Positions 41,725 to 53,461 of a DNA stretch of 64,000 nucleotides are shown here, piece after piece. The stretch is from Stenogyne calaminthoides (Eukaryota; Streptophyta; Magnoliopsida; Lamiales; Lamiaceae). The stretch is taken from the NCBI GenBank assembly GCA_037126765.1, contig JBBCBC010000022.1:3658001-3722000 (forward strand). Reading direction: 5' to 3'. A model generated the notes under the pieces. It searched no databases. It worked only from the letters and a program-made list of their open reading frames with translations, and was not told the origin of the DNA. Position numbers and translations under genes: made by a program. Numbering within the stretch: the stretch's first letter is position 1; each line of letters begins with the position of its first letter.

Positions 41725-43248
41725 TGTTAGTGTTAGTGTCCTAGAGACAATCCATTGTAAGGACATAATACTTGATGATATTCAGTTTGAATTAATGTTA
41801 TAGTTAACTTAATATTAATGTATGGCAATACGCTTGTTTGAATATTATGTTTGATTGTTTACATTTATTCATACAAGTGTTCCCATGAGTCATTGTTGTC
41901 GTTGAGGTTGTGAGAACTCGGATGACTTAAGCATGATTCTCAAATAGCCCCGATCAAGGATCATCAAGAATGGGATATTGATGATGCAATGGAGATTGGT
42001 GTGCGATCTGCATCATACTCTTAGAGAGTGTAGTAAGATCTCTTACTACGAGATACTAGGTATCTCATGATGGATGCACAAATACCTTAGAAGGTATTGG
42101 TATACCCATCCGAGAAATCGTTTGATGTAATTCCACTATATGTGTCTATTGGTGTCTCGGTTAGTGGGAGAGATGTGATACTCTTTTAACTTGAGGTCAA
42201 TACGCACGACATGTGTGGGATGATGAACTTTGACCATGACCGACGCTTGCACCCTTCCATGGGTAGATATGGCTTGGATTGGGTTCATCACGAAGTGCAT
42301 GTTCGTGGTAGTTGAGCCAAGAAAAGGATTCATTCCTCAAAGTGGATTTAGAGAGAATACTCATCTTCTCGTCATAATTGGATCTAAGTCATCGGCCGGT
42401 GCACGTCAACTTAGACTTTGTGGCTAAGTGTGACATACATGATCAATTAGTGATTAGAGATAAATTGATTAAGTTATTTGAATAGACACTTCATCATGTT
42501 CAAGACTTAATCGAGTATTCGCGAATGAAAGGAGGAAATCGTAATAGCCCATGTTTCAGTTACAGGTAGTTGCACGTTTCTCGCAACGTACCTCATATAT
42601 TGAGAATGTCTGATTTATTGTCTAGGGTTCAATTAAGACCGTTAGTTTGACTAATCGCTCGATATATGAGGGCCTATGGGTCACACAACAAGTAATTCCC
42701 TTTGACGGAGTATAGTTGGTTGATTAAGTATTAAATTGGATTTAATATTTAATTTATGGAGAAGTAATTAATAATAGATTAATTTGGAATTAATTATTAT
42801 TAATGTTTAATTAAATTGGATTTAATTAAACAAGAATTCCCAATAATAATATTTGGAATATTATTGTAGGATTTAATATATATGGAAACAATCCGTAGAG
42901 GTTTGTCATATATGGAATTTAAATCCGTAGATATTTATATGCTGGGCCTCCCTATATATATTAGCTCTTGGGATTTCACAAACAGTTTTTACACTTCATA
43001 ATTTCTCCATAAAATTTAGAGTTGGATTTTCCTAGCCGATTCGACTCGAGATTCAACACTGGCAAATCCGTGCAGATCTGTTGAAGGGGATTACGTGGAT
43101 ACTATAGTAGAGGAATTTGCCCTACAGCTATTGTAAGTTTACTCGTTACGATTATTGTAATCGTTGTATGCAATTATGTGTTCGTTGTTGGTGAACTGTC
43201 TTTCCGCTGCGCATGTTTTACGTGATTACGTGCCTCTAAATTCCAATA
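41725..43248 (+). repeat. Outer Copia 3' LTR
   Basis: 1,524 bp, TGTTAG to CCAATA (one change from CCAACA). It is close to the 5' LTR except for ~130 bp upstream of TATATATA (42953-42960), which are unrelated to the 5' LTR. It is followed not by host DNA but by another primer site and leader. Confidence 0.9.
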
Positions 43249-43618
43249 GTGGTATCAGAGCTTCAGGCTCTCGTTATTAATTGCATCAGAACTGATTTTT
43301 TTTAAATAATTTTTTTTATTAAAATCGGTGGGGCACGGTTATTAGAAACTGCACCCCTTTGTTTGTTGTTTCGGGCATCGTCTCCCTCGCCCAGCTCTTA
43401 GGGTTTCCCCTTGTTTGGGGTCACGCCGCCGCACTGTAAAAATCGACCGCTCTCGACCGGCGGTGCTATACCGCATCGCCAAAGGCCGGTGCTAGGCATC
43501 GTACCTCGCGTCGCTTGCTTTCTTGCCTTTACTTAATACGTGCCTCTAAATTCCGTGCCTTTACTTAATACGTCGCATCGCTGAAGACCGCTCGATTACG
43601 TGACTCTAAATTCCAACA
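43249..43618 (+). other. Rearranged tail of the outer Copia element
   Basis: 43250-43261 is a second primer site TGGTATCAGAGC, and up to 43513 matches the leader at 26598-26868. Then come short patches: CTTGCTTTCTTGCCTTTACT (matching flank DNA at 43640), GTGCCTCTAAATTCC (LTR end), TGCCTTTACTTAATA again, TCGCATCGCTGAAG (leader), and finally GTGACTCTAAATTCCAACA (LTR end) next to the AGGGG duplication. Confidence 0.85.
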
Positions 43619-43623
43619 AGGGG

Positions 43624-44344
43624 ATCAATCCGCTCGGTCACTTGCTTTCTTGCCTTTACTTAATAAAAGTAATTCTATATGTCCTAAAAATCTTTTTTTT
43701 TTCTATTTTTTTATTTAAGTTATTTATTTCAATTATCTTATTTAATGATTCAATTACATTTTAATATAATAATTTATATTCTTTATTTTAAAAAAAGGAT
43801 TAAATTATATTATATTAAAAATGTATTTTTACTTATTTTTAATAATGTCATAAAAATTGTTTTTTATTTCAATTTATTTAATTTTTATTTCAATTATCTT
43901 ATTTAATCATTTGGTAATTATATTTGCATATTAAAAATTATATTTTTTATTTATTTTTATTTCGTTTTTTTTACACTTCATTTTTTAAATTTTTTTATTT
44001 CATCTTTTTTTTTTTAATTTAACTATCTAATAATCTTTAAATTTTGGGTTCATATATTTTTTTTTACTTTACAATTTGTGAATAAATGATTATAGTTTTT
44101 TAAAGTTATATTTTTAATGGATAATTACCAAAAATAAATTATGTTAAGCAATGTGAAATAATTTGTAATATGCAAATATAATTGTCAATGTGAAATATTA
44201 TGAATGAAAGATAATATAACTATTATTCGTCATCCTCATCGTTGCCCCCATTTGTATTATCATCATCCTCTTCGTCCTTCCTCACCATCATCATCTTTAT
44301 CATACTCGTTATCCTCCCTTTCACTCTCCTTTTCTTGCTGTTAT
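43624..44344 (+). mobile_element. CACTA-X left arm, third copy (right part)
   Basis: Continues the arm interrupted at 25103: CGCTCGGTCACTTGCTTTC, then the AT-rich tract and the CATCCTCATCGTTGC stretch (44230). It lacks the foldback MITE present in the other copies. It runs directly into segment B; no CACTA right terminus is seen. Confidence 0.78.
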
Positions 44345-47300
44345 TTATAAAAATGTTAAATTAAATTTTTAACGGAATTTTTTGACAAATATTTAAAATA
44401 AAAATGAGACGGAGGGAGTAACAACTCTTAAAATTTTATTTAGAATTTCAAAATAAATAATTAAGAGAATTATAAGAAGGCAATAATTTTCTAATGCAAA
44501 TCCTTCTATGCACCATTTGCACCAATTAAGAATTGGTGCAATTGAATATTTTTTTCAGCTTTTTTTTTTCTCCAGTTAATTTATCCGACCCGACCCGAAT
44601 TTGGCCCGATTGGTTCATGACTCACCCGACCCGAATAGATTTAGGTTTTTTTTAATAGTTTTTTTCAATTTTTTTCTTCATCCGATCTGGACCCAACCCG
44701 ACCCGCTCCGAACCCGGTCCAAGTGGTTCATGATTCACCCGATCCGAATGGTTAATAATTTAAGGTTAGAGTTCATGGTTCATTTAAATTTAAATTGAAT
44801 TCAATTACACCAATTGCACAAGTGCGGACAAGCTTTCACTCATTTTCTAAATATGAATTGGAGGGAGTACCTATAAGAAACGCCAAAGCACTAATTAATA
44901 ACACAAAATTTGAAATTGAGAGGATGAATCCAGACATTAAAGTGAGAAAGCTACTGCTTCAGATTCTATCTGAATACTAAAGTGAGAAAGCTACTGCTTC
45001 AGATTCTATCTAAATTAAGTACGTGTGCTTTGATTTTTTATTTTTTTTATCGGAAAAAATACGGCAAAAAGTGGTGCAATATGAGGACTTCCCAGTGGGT
45101 CATCCATCGGGTCATCCATCCTAGTACTACTCTCGCCCAAGCACGCTTAATTTCGAAATTCTGATGGGACCCGGTGCATTAGTGCTGGTATGATCGCACC
45201 CGACGTGTACTTTGATTATTCACCTCTTTCTCATTTATCTTTAAAATCATTAAAAATATTTAAATAACAATAGCTTTCAAAGTGTTATATTGAATTTTAA
45301 AAAACTAAGGATTTAATAGGGAGCCAATAATTTTCATAAAATATCTGAATTTTTGTTCAGAACGGATGTATTTTGACTGGAATATTGACACTAGATATAA
45401 TAATGACAAATCTGAAAATCTAAGGTTCACATATTAATACTTAGTTATAGAGGATGTATCTAGATATTAGTTACTGCAAGTTGACAGGGCGAGATACGAA
45501 GAGAACAAAAGCATGTGCATGCACAGAAGCAACTTGCATGTGAGAGAGGGAGAAGCAAACTTTTTGTGGATATTTCATTAGCACAGAAGCAACTTGCTTG
45601 TGAGAGAGGGAGAAGCAATACCCTTCTATCTCTGCAATGATAAGCTCTGCTCATTGAATAAGACAAACTGTTTTTCTGAGATGATGTAACTTTAATGTAG
45701 AAGTGAGAGCGAGGGAGTTTGAATCACAAATCGTTCCATAATTTTGATCTCAAATAGATTTAGTCTCATAAATTTTTTTCATGTTCCATAATTAGTGTTC
45801 AACTTTGTCTTTCATAATATGGATGGATGACATTGGGAATAATAAAAAAATATCTAACAAATCATCATAATTTTGGGTTCATGTGTTAAAAGTCCAGCAG
45901 GGTAAAACACCAATGAAATACGAAAAAATAGAATAAGGGAATCGAACCGTATAAGCTCTTAATTAAGTGTTTATTTTAAGATCTTATAAGATATTAAACA
46001 TCTTACTTTACCAAACAAATTTAGACAATTTATAAGTTCCTAAACAACTTATAAGTTGTTCTAAAGAGCTTATAAGCTTGACCAAAAAGGCTCTTAATTA
46101 TCTGCCTGCAATCAACAATTAACACTAAAAAATCACTGTCGACGATTTTCAATGATCGGTTTTTAATTTTTAATTTGTTGGTCACAAAATTTTCCGACAT
46201 AAAGTAATTACCGGCGACTTAATTTTAGTTTCCATCGATAAATTTTGTAACGAACAAATTTAATACGAAAAGGGCAAATTTTCATGTGCACCATTTGCAC
46301 CAATTTAGAATTGGTGCAATTGTTTTTTTTTTTTTACTCTTATTTTTTAGTATTTTTTCCAATTTTTTTTTTTTTTTTTCAGTTTTTTACCCGACTCGAA
46401 CCCGAATCCGACCTGACCCGAACTCGACCCGACTTATTCATGGTTCACCCAATCCAAATGGGTTTAGGTTTTTTTTTCTTTTAGTTTATTCCAATTTTTT
46501 AATACCCGGTCCGGTCCCAACCCGACCCGGTCTGATCCCGGCCAAATGGTTCATGGTTCACCCGACCCGAATGGTTAGTGGTTTAGGGTTCATGGTTTAG
46601 GGATTTAGATTTAAGATTCATGATTCATCTAAATAAAAATTAAATCCAATTGCACCAATTATACAATGTACAATTGGTTCACACAAGCGTTACTCTACGA
46701 AAAAAGGGTCATTGGAAATCCGTCAGGGGCACGTTTGTTTTCGACTTGAAGTGGATGGGGGAAATTCGGATGGAGAAAAAAGGTGGATGGGAGAAATCCT
46801 GTGAATAATAATCTGTGTTTATTTTGTGTTGGATGTGGTAGAGGTGCATGGAACTTTCTGTCAAATCAATATTTTTTTAATTATGATGATGTATTATTTT
46901 ATTATTATTAGTTAGTGCGATAATGATTGTATGAAAGAAAAGTGTAAAAAAAGTAGGAGAGATAATGAATTATTGTAAGAAAAGTATAAAAGAAAATGAA
47001 CTGGTGTAAAAAAAGTAATAATGTGATAATTTTAGGGTATAAATGTATAATATGGATGAATGCGTATTTGAATGGAGGATGAAATGTGCAAACCCAAAAG
47101 TGACCGGGATGGAAGAAGTCCATTCCCCATTCAAATCTCCACGGTCTAAAATAAACATGCCCTCAGTGGCCAAATTTACGGAAGGAATTCCTTGGTAAAT
47201 TACAATTTTTTTGCTGCGAGTTAATCAAAATGATATAATAAATACTTTATTCCAAGTCTCTCATTACATTGTATATTTTTTGACAATATCATTACATTGT

Positions 47301-47619
47301 ATATCTAGTTTCGAATGAAGATGAAATTAGTCTTTTAAACTCATCTACGATCATAATTGCTCAGTACTTATTCTCATTAATTATCATTTCATTGATTTTT
47401 CTTTTTTATATCAAGAACCCCTAGTTTAAAATGAAAGTCCAATCCTTTTCTCATCGTGAATATTTCATTAGTGAGAAAGCACCTTCCAATTTTTATTTTT
47501 ATTTTTGGGAGGAACTGTATATCTTAAATATTAAATTCATTAATTCTATATTGGCGTAGGTTTTGGTTGAAATGGTTCTAATGTAATTCGTGAGTTTTGC
47601 CGAAGTGATCCTCAACTTT
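44345..47619. repeat. Segment B, first part (paralogue of segment A)
   Basis: Closely matches 12067-13318 and 19373-24010. Differences: 117 bp at 44349-44465 absent from A (ends in the Stowaway-like GACGGAGGGAGTA); unoccupied sites for the Gypsy, Pack-MULE and Stowaway insertions; and loss of ~800 bp after the first 65 bp of the foldback MULE (break at ~45779, rejoining at the equivalent of 21962). It carries two copies of the GCACCATTTGCACC family (44508-44825, 46287-46670). No gene seen. Confidence 0.8.
46726..47162. mobile_element. Harbinger/Tourist-like MITE (segment B copy)
   Basis: Same ends and TCA flanks (46723-46725, 47163-47165) as 23138-23569. Confidence 0.75.
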
Positions 47620-48069
47620 AGGGGAATAACAGTTTACTACATTTGAGAAATTGAAAAAACTGCCCGATACAAACACTGTTTAGAGGGGTGGGTAAATTCT
47701 AAATTAACCCTCTTGTAAGAAAACAAAATTCGCCTGAAAAATAAAATTATAGATGATTAGACTGTTCCAGAATCCCGCGTCTCGAGGCGGAAGGAAGCTT
47801 CCTTACTCAACCCCCCTCCCCCCACTTGTCGTTGTCTTGTCAATCCCTTCCTCTCTGCAACTTTCGTCTTTTCTAAAAAATTAAATAATTTGCTAGAGTA
47901 AATTACTCTCTTTCCTCCATTTCGGTAGTTTCTAGACCAAAGCCAAATTATTTGTAGAGAGAGAAATTGTTATGTGACCCAAACGAATCCAAAACCCCCC
48001 CCCCCCCAAAATTACTCTCTTTTCTCCATTTCGCTTATAATCTAAGTTTTAGGGCTCGCTATCATCCAT

Positions 48070-50290
48070 CAATGAAAAAAGAGAACAGGTGAAAAATTGA
48101 CAGTAATCGAAATTGTAAGCTATAATCGGTAATTTTTTGGTCTCTCCTGCAAATTTTTCGATTGTTTTCGTGTTTGGTTTTAAGCCCGTCTCTCTGGAAT
48201 TTTGAGCTTGTAATCGAAACCCAAATGGTTTAATTATATAATAACAAAGCAATCGATTTTTTTGCTTTGAAATGACACTTTGGGCATGCAAATACTGGAA
48301 ACAAAGATGGTTGTCTATTATTTTTTATACATTTTTGTTTTATGCATTTTTTTTTTATGGTTGTCTATTATTTGTTATACGAAATATGAAGATGAATATG
48401 TTGTGGTCCTTTTGATGTAGAATATGTATAAATATATTGATGTAGAGATGTGGGGACAAGAAATGGTGGATCAATCAAAGGGGTCCTTATCTTGAAATTT
48501 GTTTTGTGTACGTGTTAGAAAACCGACAAGGTGTGTTTTAAAGTAATGGTTAGGATTTAGGAACTGTATTTGTTAAGATCAAGTTCTATCTGAGACATGA
48601 AAATATATAGAGAGTTGAGTAGTTTTCTGATCATTATGAACATTCATGTGCGTGTGATTTATTGTTTGTTGTTAAATGTTTTGGAGTTTTAGTAGCAATT
48701 GTAGAAGAAAACTAAGGGTAAAAGTAAAACTATGGTATTAATAGTTGATTATTCACTAACAAGTTTCGAGGTCTCTTGTAGATTGTAATGACCCACCTCA
48801 TTTTTTGGGTTGGATGTAATTGGGCATTTATTCTGGAAACTGAAATTTGTAGAGCTTGTAGATTTATAGACAATCGAAAATTGAAATAATTAAATGCAAA
48901 TTTATACGTATGATGCAAATTATATTGTATATGTGCAGATATAGAACTTTGTTTGTTAATGTTTTAACATCATACAGTGTAAATTTCTTAGGTGCAGTAT
49001 TAGAGTATGAAATGCATTCATTAATCCATCAGTGTATATTATTAGTAGGTTGTTGTAGTTGTATCTGCTAAGAATACTCATAAAGTAAATTTCATAATTG
49101 AATAGTCAATGCTTGATATTATATACCTATATATAATTAAAAGGAAGCTAACGATTTCTGTTTAAGTTTTGCGTAGTTGTTTTATAAAAAATAAAGGCAT
49201 GTGAGTTCAAAAGATATGTGTATGATGCAATAAAGTATACTGATAATTGTATAAAATTTAATTTATTAATGCAAATTTGATAGGTGTTATGAATTTGGTA
49301 TCGTGTGTGTGAAATAAGTGTGACCCATATAATTATGTTACTATGTGATATTGAATTGTGTATAGTTGTTTTGTCGTTTTATGCATGTTTGTGAAGTTTG
49401 TATATTATTTATTTTGTTTTTCTTTGTTTGAGTGATTGTTTCTTTATGGTGAAAGTTGTGTAGGCGAAGGATGGATGGTCGTAGACGATCAAGCTGGAAG
49501 AAATGCGTTTTCTGAAATTGGGCATTTATTCTGGAAAATAAAATTGGTAGAGATACCGATGTGTTGGTCACAAGAAATGTGCACCAGCGAGCTTTTAGAG
49601 GTGACAAAAAAAATGCATATATATATGAGTAACAGTTGGATCCGTAATTGAAAGGTTATATGCAGCATGTATATATATAATGCAATGATATAATGTATAT
49701 GCAGTTATAGTATTTGTTATGAAACCATTGTACCTTCTGTGTAGAATGAATGAACATGTATAAATATGATGCAATGATACTATGTATATGTTGTTATAGT
49801 AATTGGAATGAAAACATTATAGCTTCTGTGCAAATTGAAAGAACCAAGACTTTGAAATTGGATATGTGCATGTAATGTGTATGAGTAGTCATTATGAATA
49901 ATGACGTGGTGCAGCCGACAAAATGTCGAATCAAGCAAACAATTTGGTAAAAAAAGATTGATTCCCCATTTTACAATGCAACCAAAATTAGATATACTAT
50001 AGCATAGACCCACCTGTATTTTTTTTATTTGAGGTATAGTAATGATTTTTTTTCTAATCATTTGTTTTTTATGTTATTTTACTATAAAAGGATAAAGTTG
50101 AAAATGTGGAAAACAAACCAAGTGGGGTGGATGGTTTTATAATTACATGTACACGGTATAATACAACCTCGTCGTTTAGCAATTTGCACGTTTACTATTT
50201 TGCTCGTGTTTTAACGATATATTTTTTTATTAATATTCAATATGATAAAGTAGTTTTAAAAAAGACATATGATAAGAAATGGGTAAAACT
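48070..50290. other. AT-rich interior of the 4.45-kb insertion
   Basis: No supported gene. GGGCATTTATTCTGGAAA occurs twice (48820 and 49518) followed by similar text, an internal duplication. A short frame at 49436-49651 (EGWMVVDDQAGRNAFSEIG) is unrecognised. Repeated TATGATGCAATGATA-like motifs fill 49640-49790. Confidence 0.4.
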
Positions 50291-50296
50291 ATAAAA

Positions 50297-50405
50297 GACA
50301 CACTTGTGTGAGATGGTCTCACGGTGAGACGGATCATATATGTTGGGCATTAACGCTTTAACAAATTGTAATTTGCTGAGACCGTCTCATATAAGTTTTT
50401 GTCAA
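50297..50405. repeat. Small hairpin MITE
   Basis: GACACACTTGTGTGAGATGG on the left and CGTCTCATATAAGTTTTTGTC on the right are inverted relatives, giving a ~110-bp hairpin centred on AATTGTAATTTG. A possible copy scrap (GCGATCTCATACATAGAC) lies at 7747. No clear target duplication. Confidence 0.5.
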
Positions 50406-51239
50406 ACAATAATACCCCACCTTAACAGTCAATTTATTCTTTCAAATACTCTTATAAATTCATATTTTAAATGGTCACTTTGAAGGTAAAATGGTTAAAA
50501 AATACATCAATGCTGAATTAATGACCCAATTTAGGCGTGGAGATAAAATTGAACTTGATATTGTAAATTCAAATGTTATCCTATTTTTGGGCTGTCTACT
50601 AGATAAAATGATGACAACTTCTGGCCCCCACAATCAATCACAGAAAAAGTCCAATCTCCCCCACAACAAAGGTAATGATGACTTTTTTTAATAATTTGAG
50701 GTGGGTAGCTCTTTTAATTATTTATTTGCTATATTGTGTGTGATGTGTATGCGTGGACCACAATGTATCACAGAAACTAGTGGACACCAGTTTTGTTCAT
50801 AAAAGAAATCAAAAGAATATGTATATAGAAATTTTTCAATGAATTAAAATTTCCTAAAAATTGGTAATTGCAATAATTAAAATAATACTTCTATTTTTTA
50901 AATATTTGAAAATTATATTATTATTGTAATTTTTGTGCATTTGTTTTTATAATTTTCACATTTAATTATAGAAAAAAATTAAAAACATTTTACAGTTTTT
51001 AAAAAAATATAATTATTGCTTCTTTTTAATAATGACAAAAAATAAAAAATGCATATACCTATAAAATACGCAGTGACCAGTAAAAAAAATGTTGCATATA
51101 TTTAATTTACATTGTATATAAAAAAACATTGCATATAAAAAACACATTGCATATACAAAAAAAAAATTGCATACATGCACGCGTAAAACAACATTGCATA
51201 AACGTGCATTACATTTTGTACATGTAAATTACATTGCAC

Positions 51240-51570
51240 ATAAGAGTAAATCTGATCACCACCATCAACCCACCCAACCATCGCCACCGACCACCGCCAC
51301 CACCAAAATAAATCCGGTCACCAAAATAAATCGCCACCACACAAATAAATCCGATCACCACCATCAACCCACCCAACCATCGCCACCGACCACCGCCATC
51401 AGCCAAACTACAACCGCCACTGATCCGTTGCCGCTCAAGGAACCATCACCACCACCACTACCAAAACACCTCCCACCACCATTAAAAACCAAACACCACC
51501 ACCGTAAAATCCCTAAAATTGAAACCCTATTTCTATTCCACCACCGTTGCACCTCCACGAACTTCCCCGT
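51240..51570. repeat. CCA/CAC-rich repeat near the right end of the insertion
   Basis: Two ~50-bp direct repeats (ATCACCACCATCAACCCACC) at 51255 and 51354 sit in a CCACC-rich tract. Frames stay open on both strands because of the composition (His/Pro-rich plus, Gly/Trp/Val-rich minus). I do not call a gene. Confidence 0.55.
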
Positions 51571-52072
51571 CGCCATCCTCCCGGGCGGATTTTGTATCCG
51601 TCCGTCCAAAATACACCACAGTCGGATCCGTCCAAAACAATCTTGACTGTCATTTATTTTCGCCCGAGAGAGGAGATTGCATCTGTACCGAATTGATAAT
51701 TTTTTTTTTCCAATGATCGAATTTCCCCAAAAAAAACGAGATGGCATGCAATACAAAATTTTGATATGATAATTGTCTTCAATTTGTATTTAGAAAAAAG
51801 GTATTATGAAGTTATTTGAATTTGAATTGGAGTGTTTCTCATGATGAGTATTTCAAAAAGTAAAAAAGGTGTAAGAAATGTGTAAGAAGGTGTAAGAAAA
51901 TGATTAGACAATTTTCAATTAAACAAAAATAAAATCACCTTATTATAAAATTGGCTCGAAGGTTAAAATAGGAAATTGACTAAAGAAAATTGTACCTAGT
52001 AGCTCTTTTAAAAGTGATTTGTACCCATTGGCTAGTAGGCGTAAGTTTTTTGTACCACCAAGTAATTTCCCC

Positions 52073-52617
52073 CTCAACTTTTTGACAAAACAAATCTACG
52101 TACACGGAGTATAATTTAAATTCATTTTCTAATAGGACCGGCTTACAAATGATCAAAATAATATGATGATAAATGTTACCACCCCCGTCTCAAAATAATA
52201 TGCATCCCATCTTTATTATCGAGTTTTAGTGAGCGAATTGTTTATTAATATTTTAAATGATAAAGTGATTTTTAAAGAGGGATATTATAAATCTATCTCT
52301 CATCTATTATATACATCTTTAAAAATTACTTTATCATTTTAAATATTAATAAAAAATTCACTCGCAAAAATACGTAAAAACAGTAAACGTGTACGTTATC
52401 ACGGGACTGAGGGAGTAGTTCAGAACGAATACTACTTTTTATACATTTAGTAATGTCAATTCAGAAAGTTAAGGTGCACAAATATTAATCAATTAGAAAA
52501 TGATGCATCTGATATTGATACGCATAAAATTCACCAATTGTGCGGTATAATTGTAAACAATTAATAAATTTTATAATAATAATAATAAACAATATTATTA
52601 AATGAAATAATTAATAA
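52073..52617. repeat. Segment B, last part
   Basis: Matches 24014-24440 and includes the shared Stowaway MITE (52179-52415). Homology with segment A ends at CAATTAGAAAA (52500). Beyond that (TGATGCATCTGATATTG) is unique flank, which the CACTA element enters at 52618. Confidence 0.8.
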
Positions 52618-52634
52618 TACAACAAAAAAACTGT

Positions 52635-52850
52635 CATTTAACGAGGACGTTAACGAGGGCTATAAAAGCCCTCCTTAATAATAAGAGTTTTAACGAGGGT
52701 TTTGATAACCCTCGGCACTAATGAGAGATTTAAGAGCCCTTGTTACTATCAAGGGAATTAACAAGCAATAAATTTTCCTCTTTAATACCGAGGGCTTTAA
52801 CAAGCATCTAATAGCCCTCGCTAATAGCGAGGGCATACTCTCCTCATAAG
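52635..52850. repeat. Left subterminal repeats of the 9.66-kb CACTA
   Basis: Motifs of the type AACGAGGGC, GCCCTCG and ACCCTCGG occur in both orientations about every 20 bp. The mirror block is at 62060-62260. Confidence 0.85.
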
Positions 52851-52894
52851 AAATACAAAAAATATATGATATATATTTATTAGAAGTAAAAATT

Positions 52895-52973
52895 TCATGA
52901 ATGAATCGTTTAGCCTAATGGCAATTGTAGGGCAAACGTTGCTGAGAGATTGTGTGTTCGAGTCGTTAGACTT
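52895..52973 (+). ncRNA. tRNA-like (SINE-head-like) unit 1
   Basis: TAGCCTAATGG (52911-52921) resembles a Pol III A box and GTTCGAGTC (52956-52964) a B box, 35 bases apart. It is cut on the right by the gag-only element (TSD GACTT/GACTC) and continues at 61722. No acceptor stem is convincing, so it is not a working tRNA. Confidence 0.4.
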
Positions 52974-53420
52974 TGATGAGAACCGCGATCGCAAAACACA
53001 AATAATACGCAAAGAACGATAATAATTGTTGCCCCAACTCAGGTTGGCAAGAAACAATTAAGTTTTGACAAAGTTTCCAATGGGTTTTTATTAATTTTCT
53101 GATTGAAAACAAAGAAAAAAGGTCCACATACTTATAGGACAAAAAACAGGACCAAATCTGCTCCAAAAATGACCAAATCTCACCCTAAATCTAGAAGTGA
53201 TATACTTGAATGAAAATTAAAGGATAAAAATGAAATCTAACCTATTAAATAAATAAAAACAGTAAATATATGATAATCTTGATCTTCCTTGTGAATCTTG
53301 CTAAATCTTGGAATATATCTTGGAAAATCTTGCCCCCTAACTTTAGTTGCAAAAGTAGGACAATTCCTTGTCATATAATCTTGCACGTATTATTGGGTCC
53401 AAAAACCCTCGTTCGCATCA
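52974..53420 (-). repeat. Gag-only element 3' LTR
   Basis: 447 bp. The other LTR (61350-61721, 372 bp) lacks ~75 bp corresponding to 53128-53205. Confidence 0.88.
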
Positions 53421-53461
53421 TTTCCATCCCCTTCAAGATTGTCCTTGTCCTCAAGGACCAA

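Larger units (their letters stand above)
25104..43618 (+). mobile_element. Outer Ty1/Copia retrotransposon, 18.5 kb with nested insertions
   Basis: It starts TGTTAGTGTTAG and ends AAATTCCAACA, with AGGGG on both sides (25099-25103, 43619-43623). The interrupted CACTA-X text joins cleanly across it (GAGAGGGG|ATCAATCCGC). It has LTRs of 1,494 and 1,524 bp, an initiator-Met primer site, a ~2-kb leader and decayed gag, protease, integrase, RT and RNase H in Copia order. It contains the nested Copia element at 30653-39343 and a MULE-MITE at 40953-41463. After the 3' LTR a further 370 bp of rearranged leader and LTR end belong to it. Confidence 0.92.
47620..52072. mobile_element. MULE-like insertion, 4,453 bp, cargo unidentified
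   Basis: CTCAACTTT occurs at 47611-47619 and 52073-52081. In segment A the site reads straight through (GATCCTCAACTTTTTGAC at ~24018), so this is a clean insertion with a 9-bp duplication. The ends are only weakly inverted (GGGGAATAACAG against GGGGAAATTACT), as in MULEs without long terminal repeats. The interior begins with a CT-rich leader-like stretch (47780-47860), an ATG (48072) and a possible donor (ACAGGTGAAA), then long AT-rich intron-like DNA. No transposase motif was recognised. Confidence 0.7.

Noticed and set aside
51167..51646. 159-codon His/Pro-rich frame
   Set aside because: It arises from CCACC-rich repeats; the minus strand is equally open, and no domain is visible.
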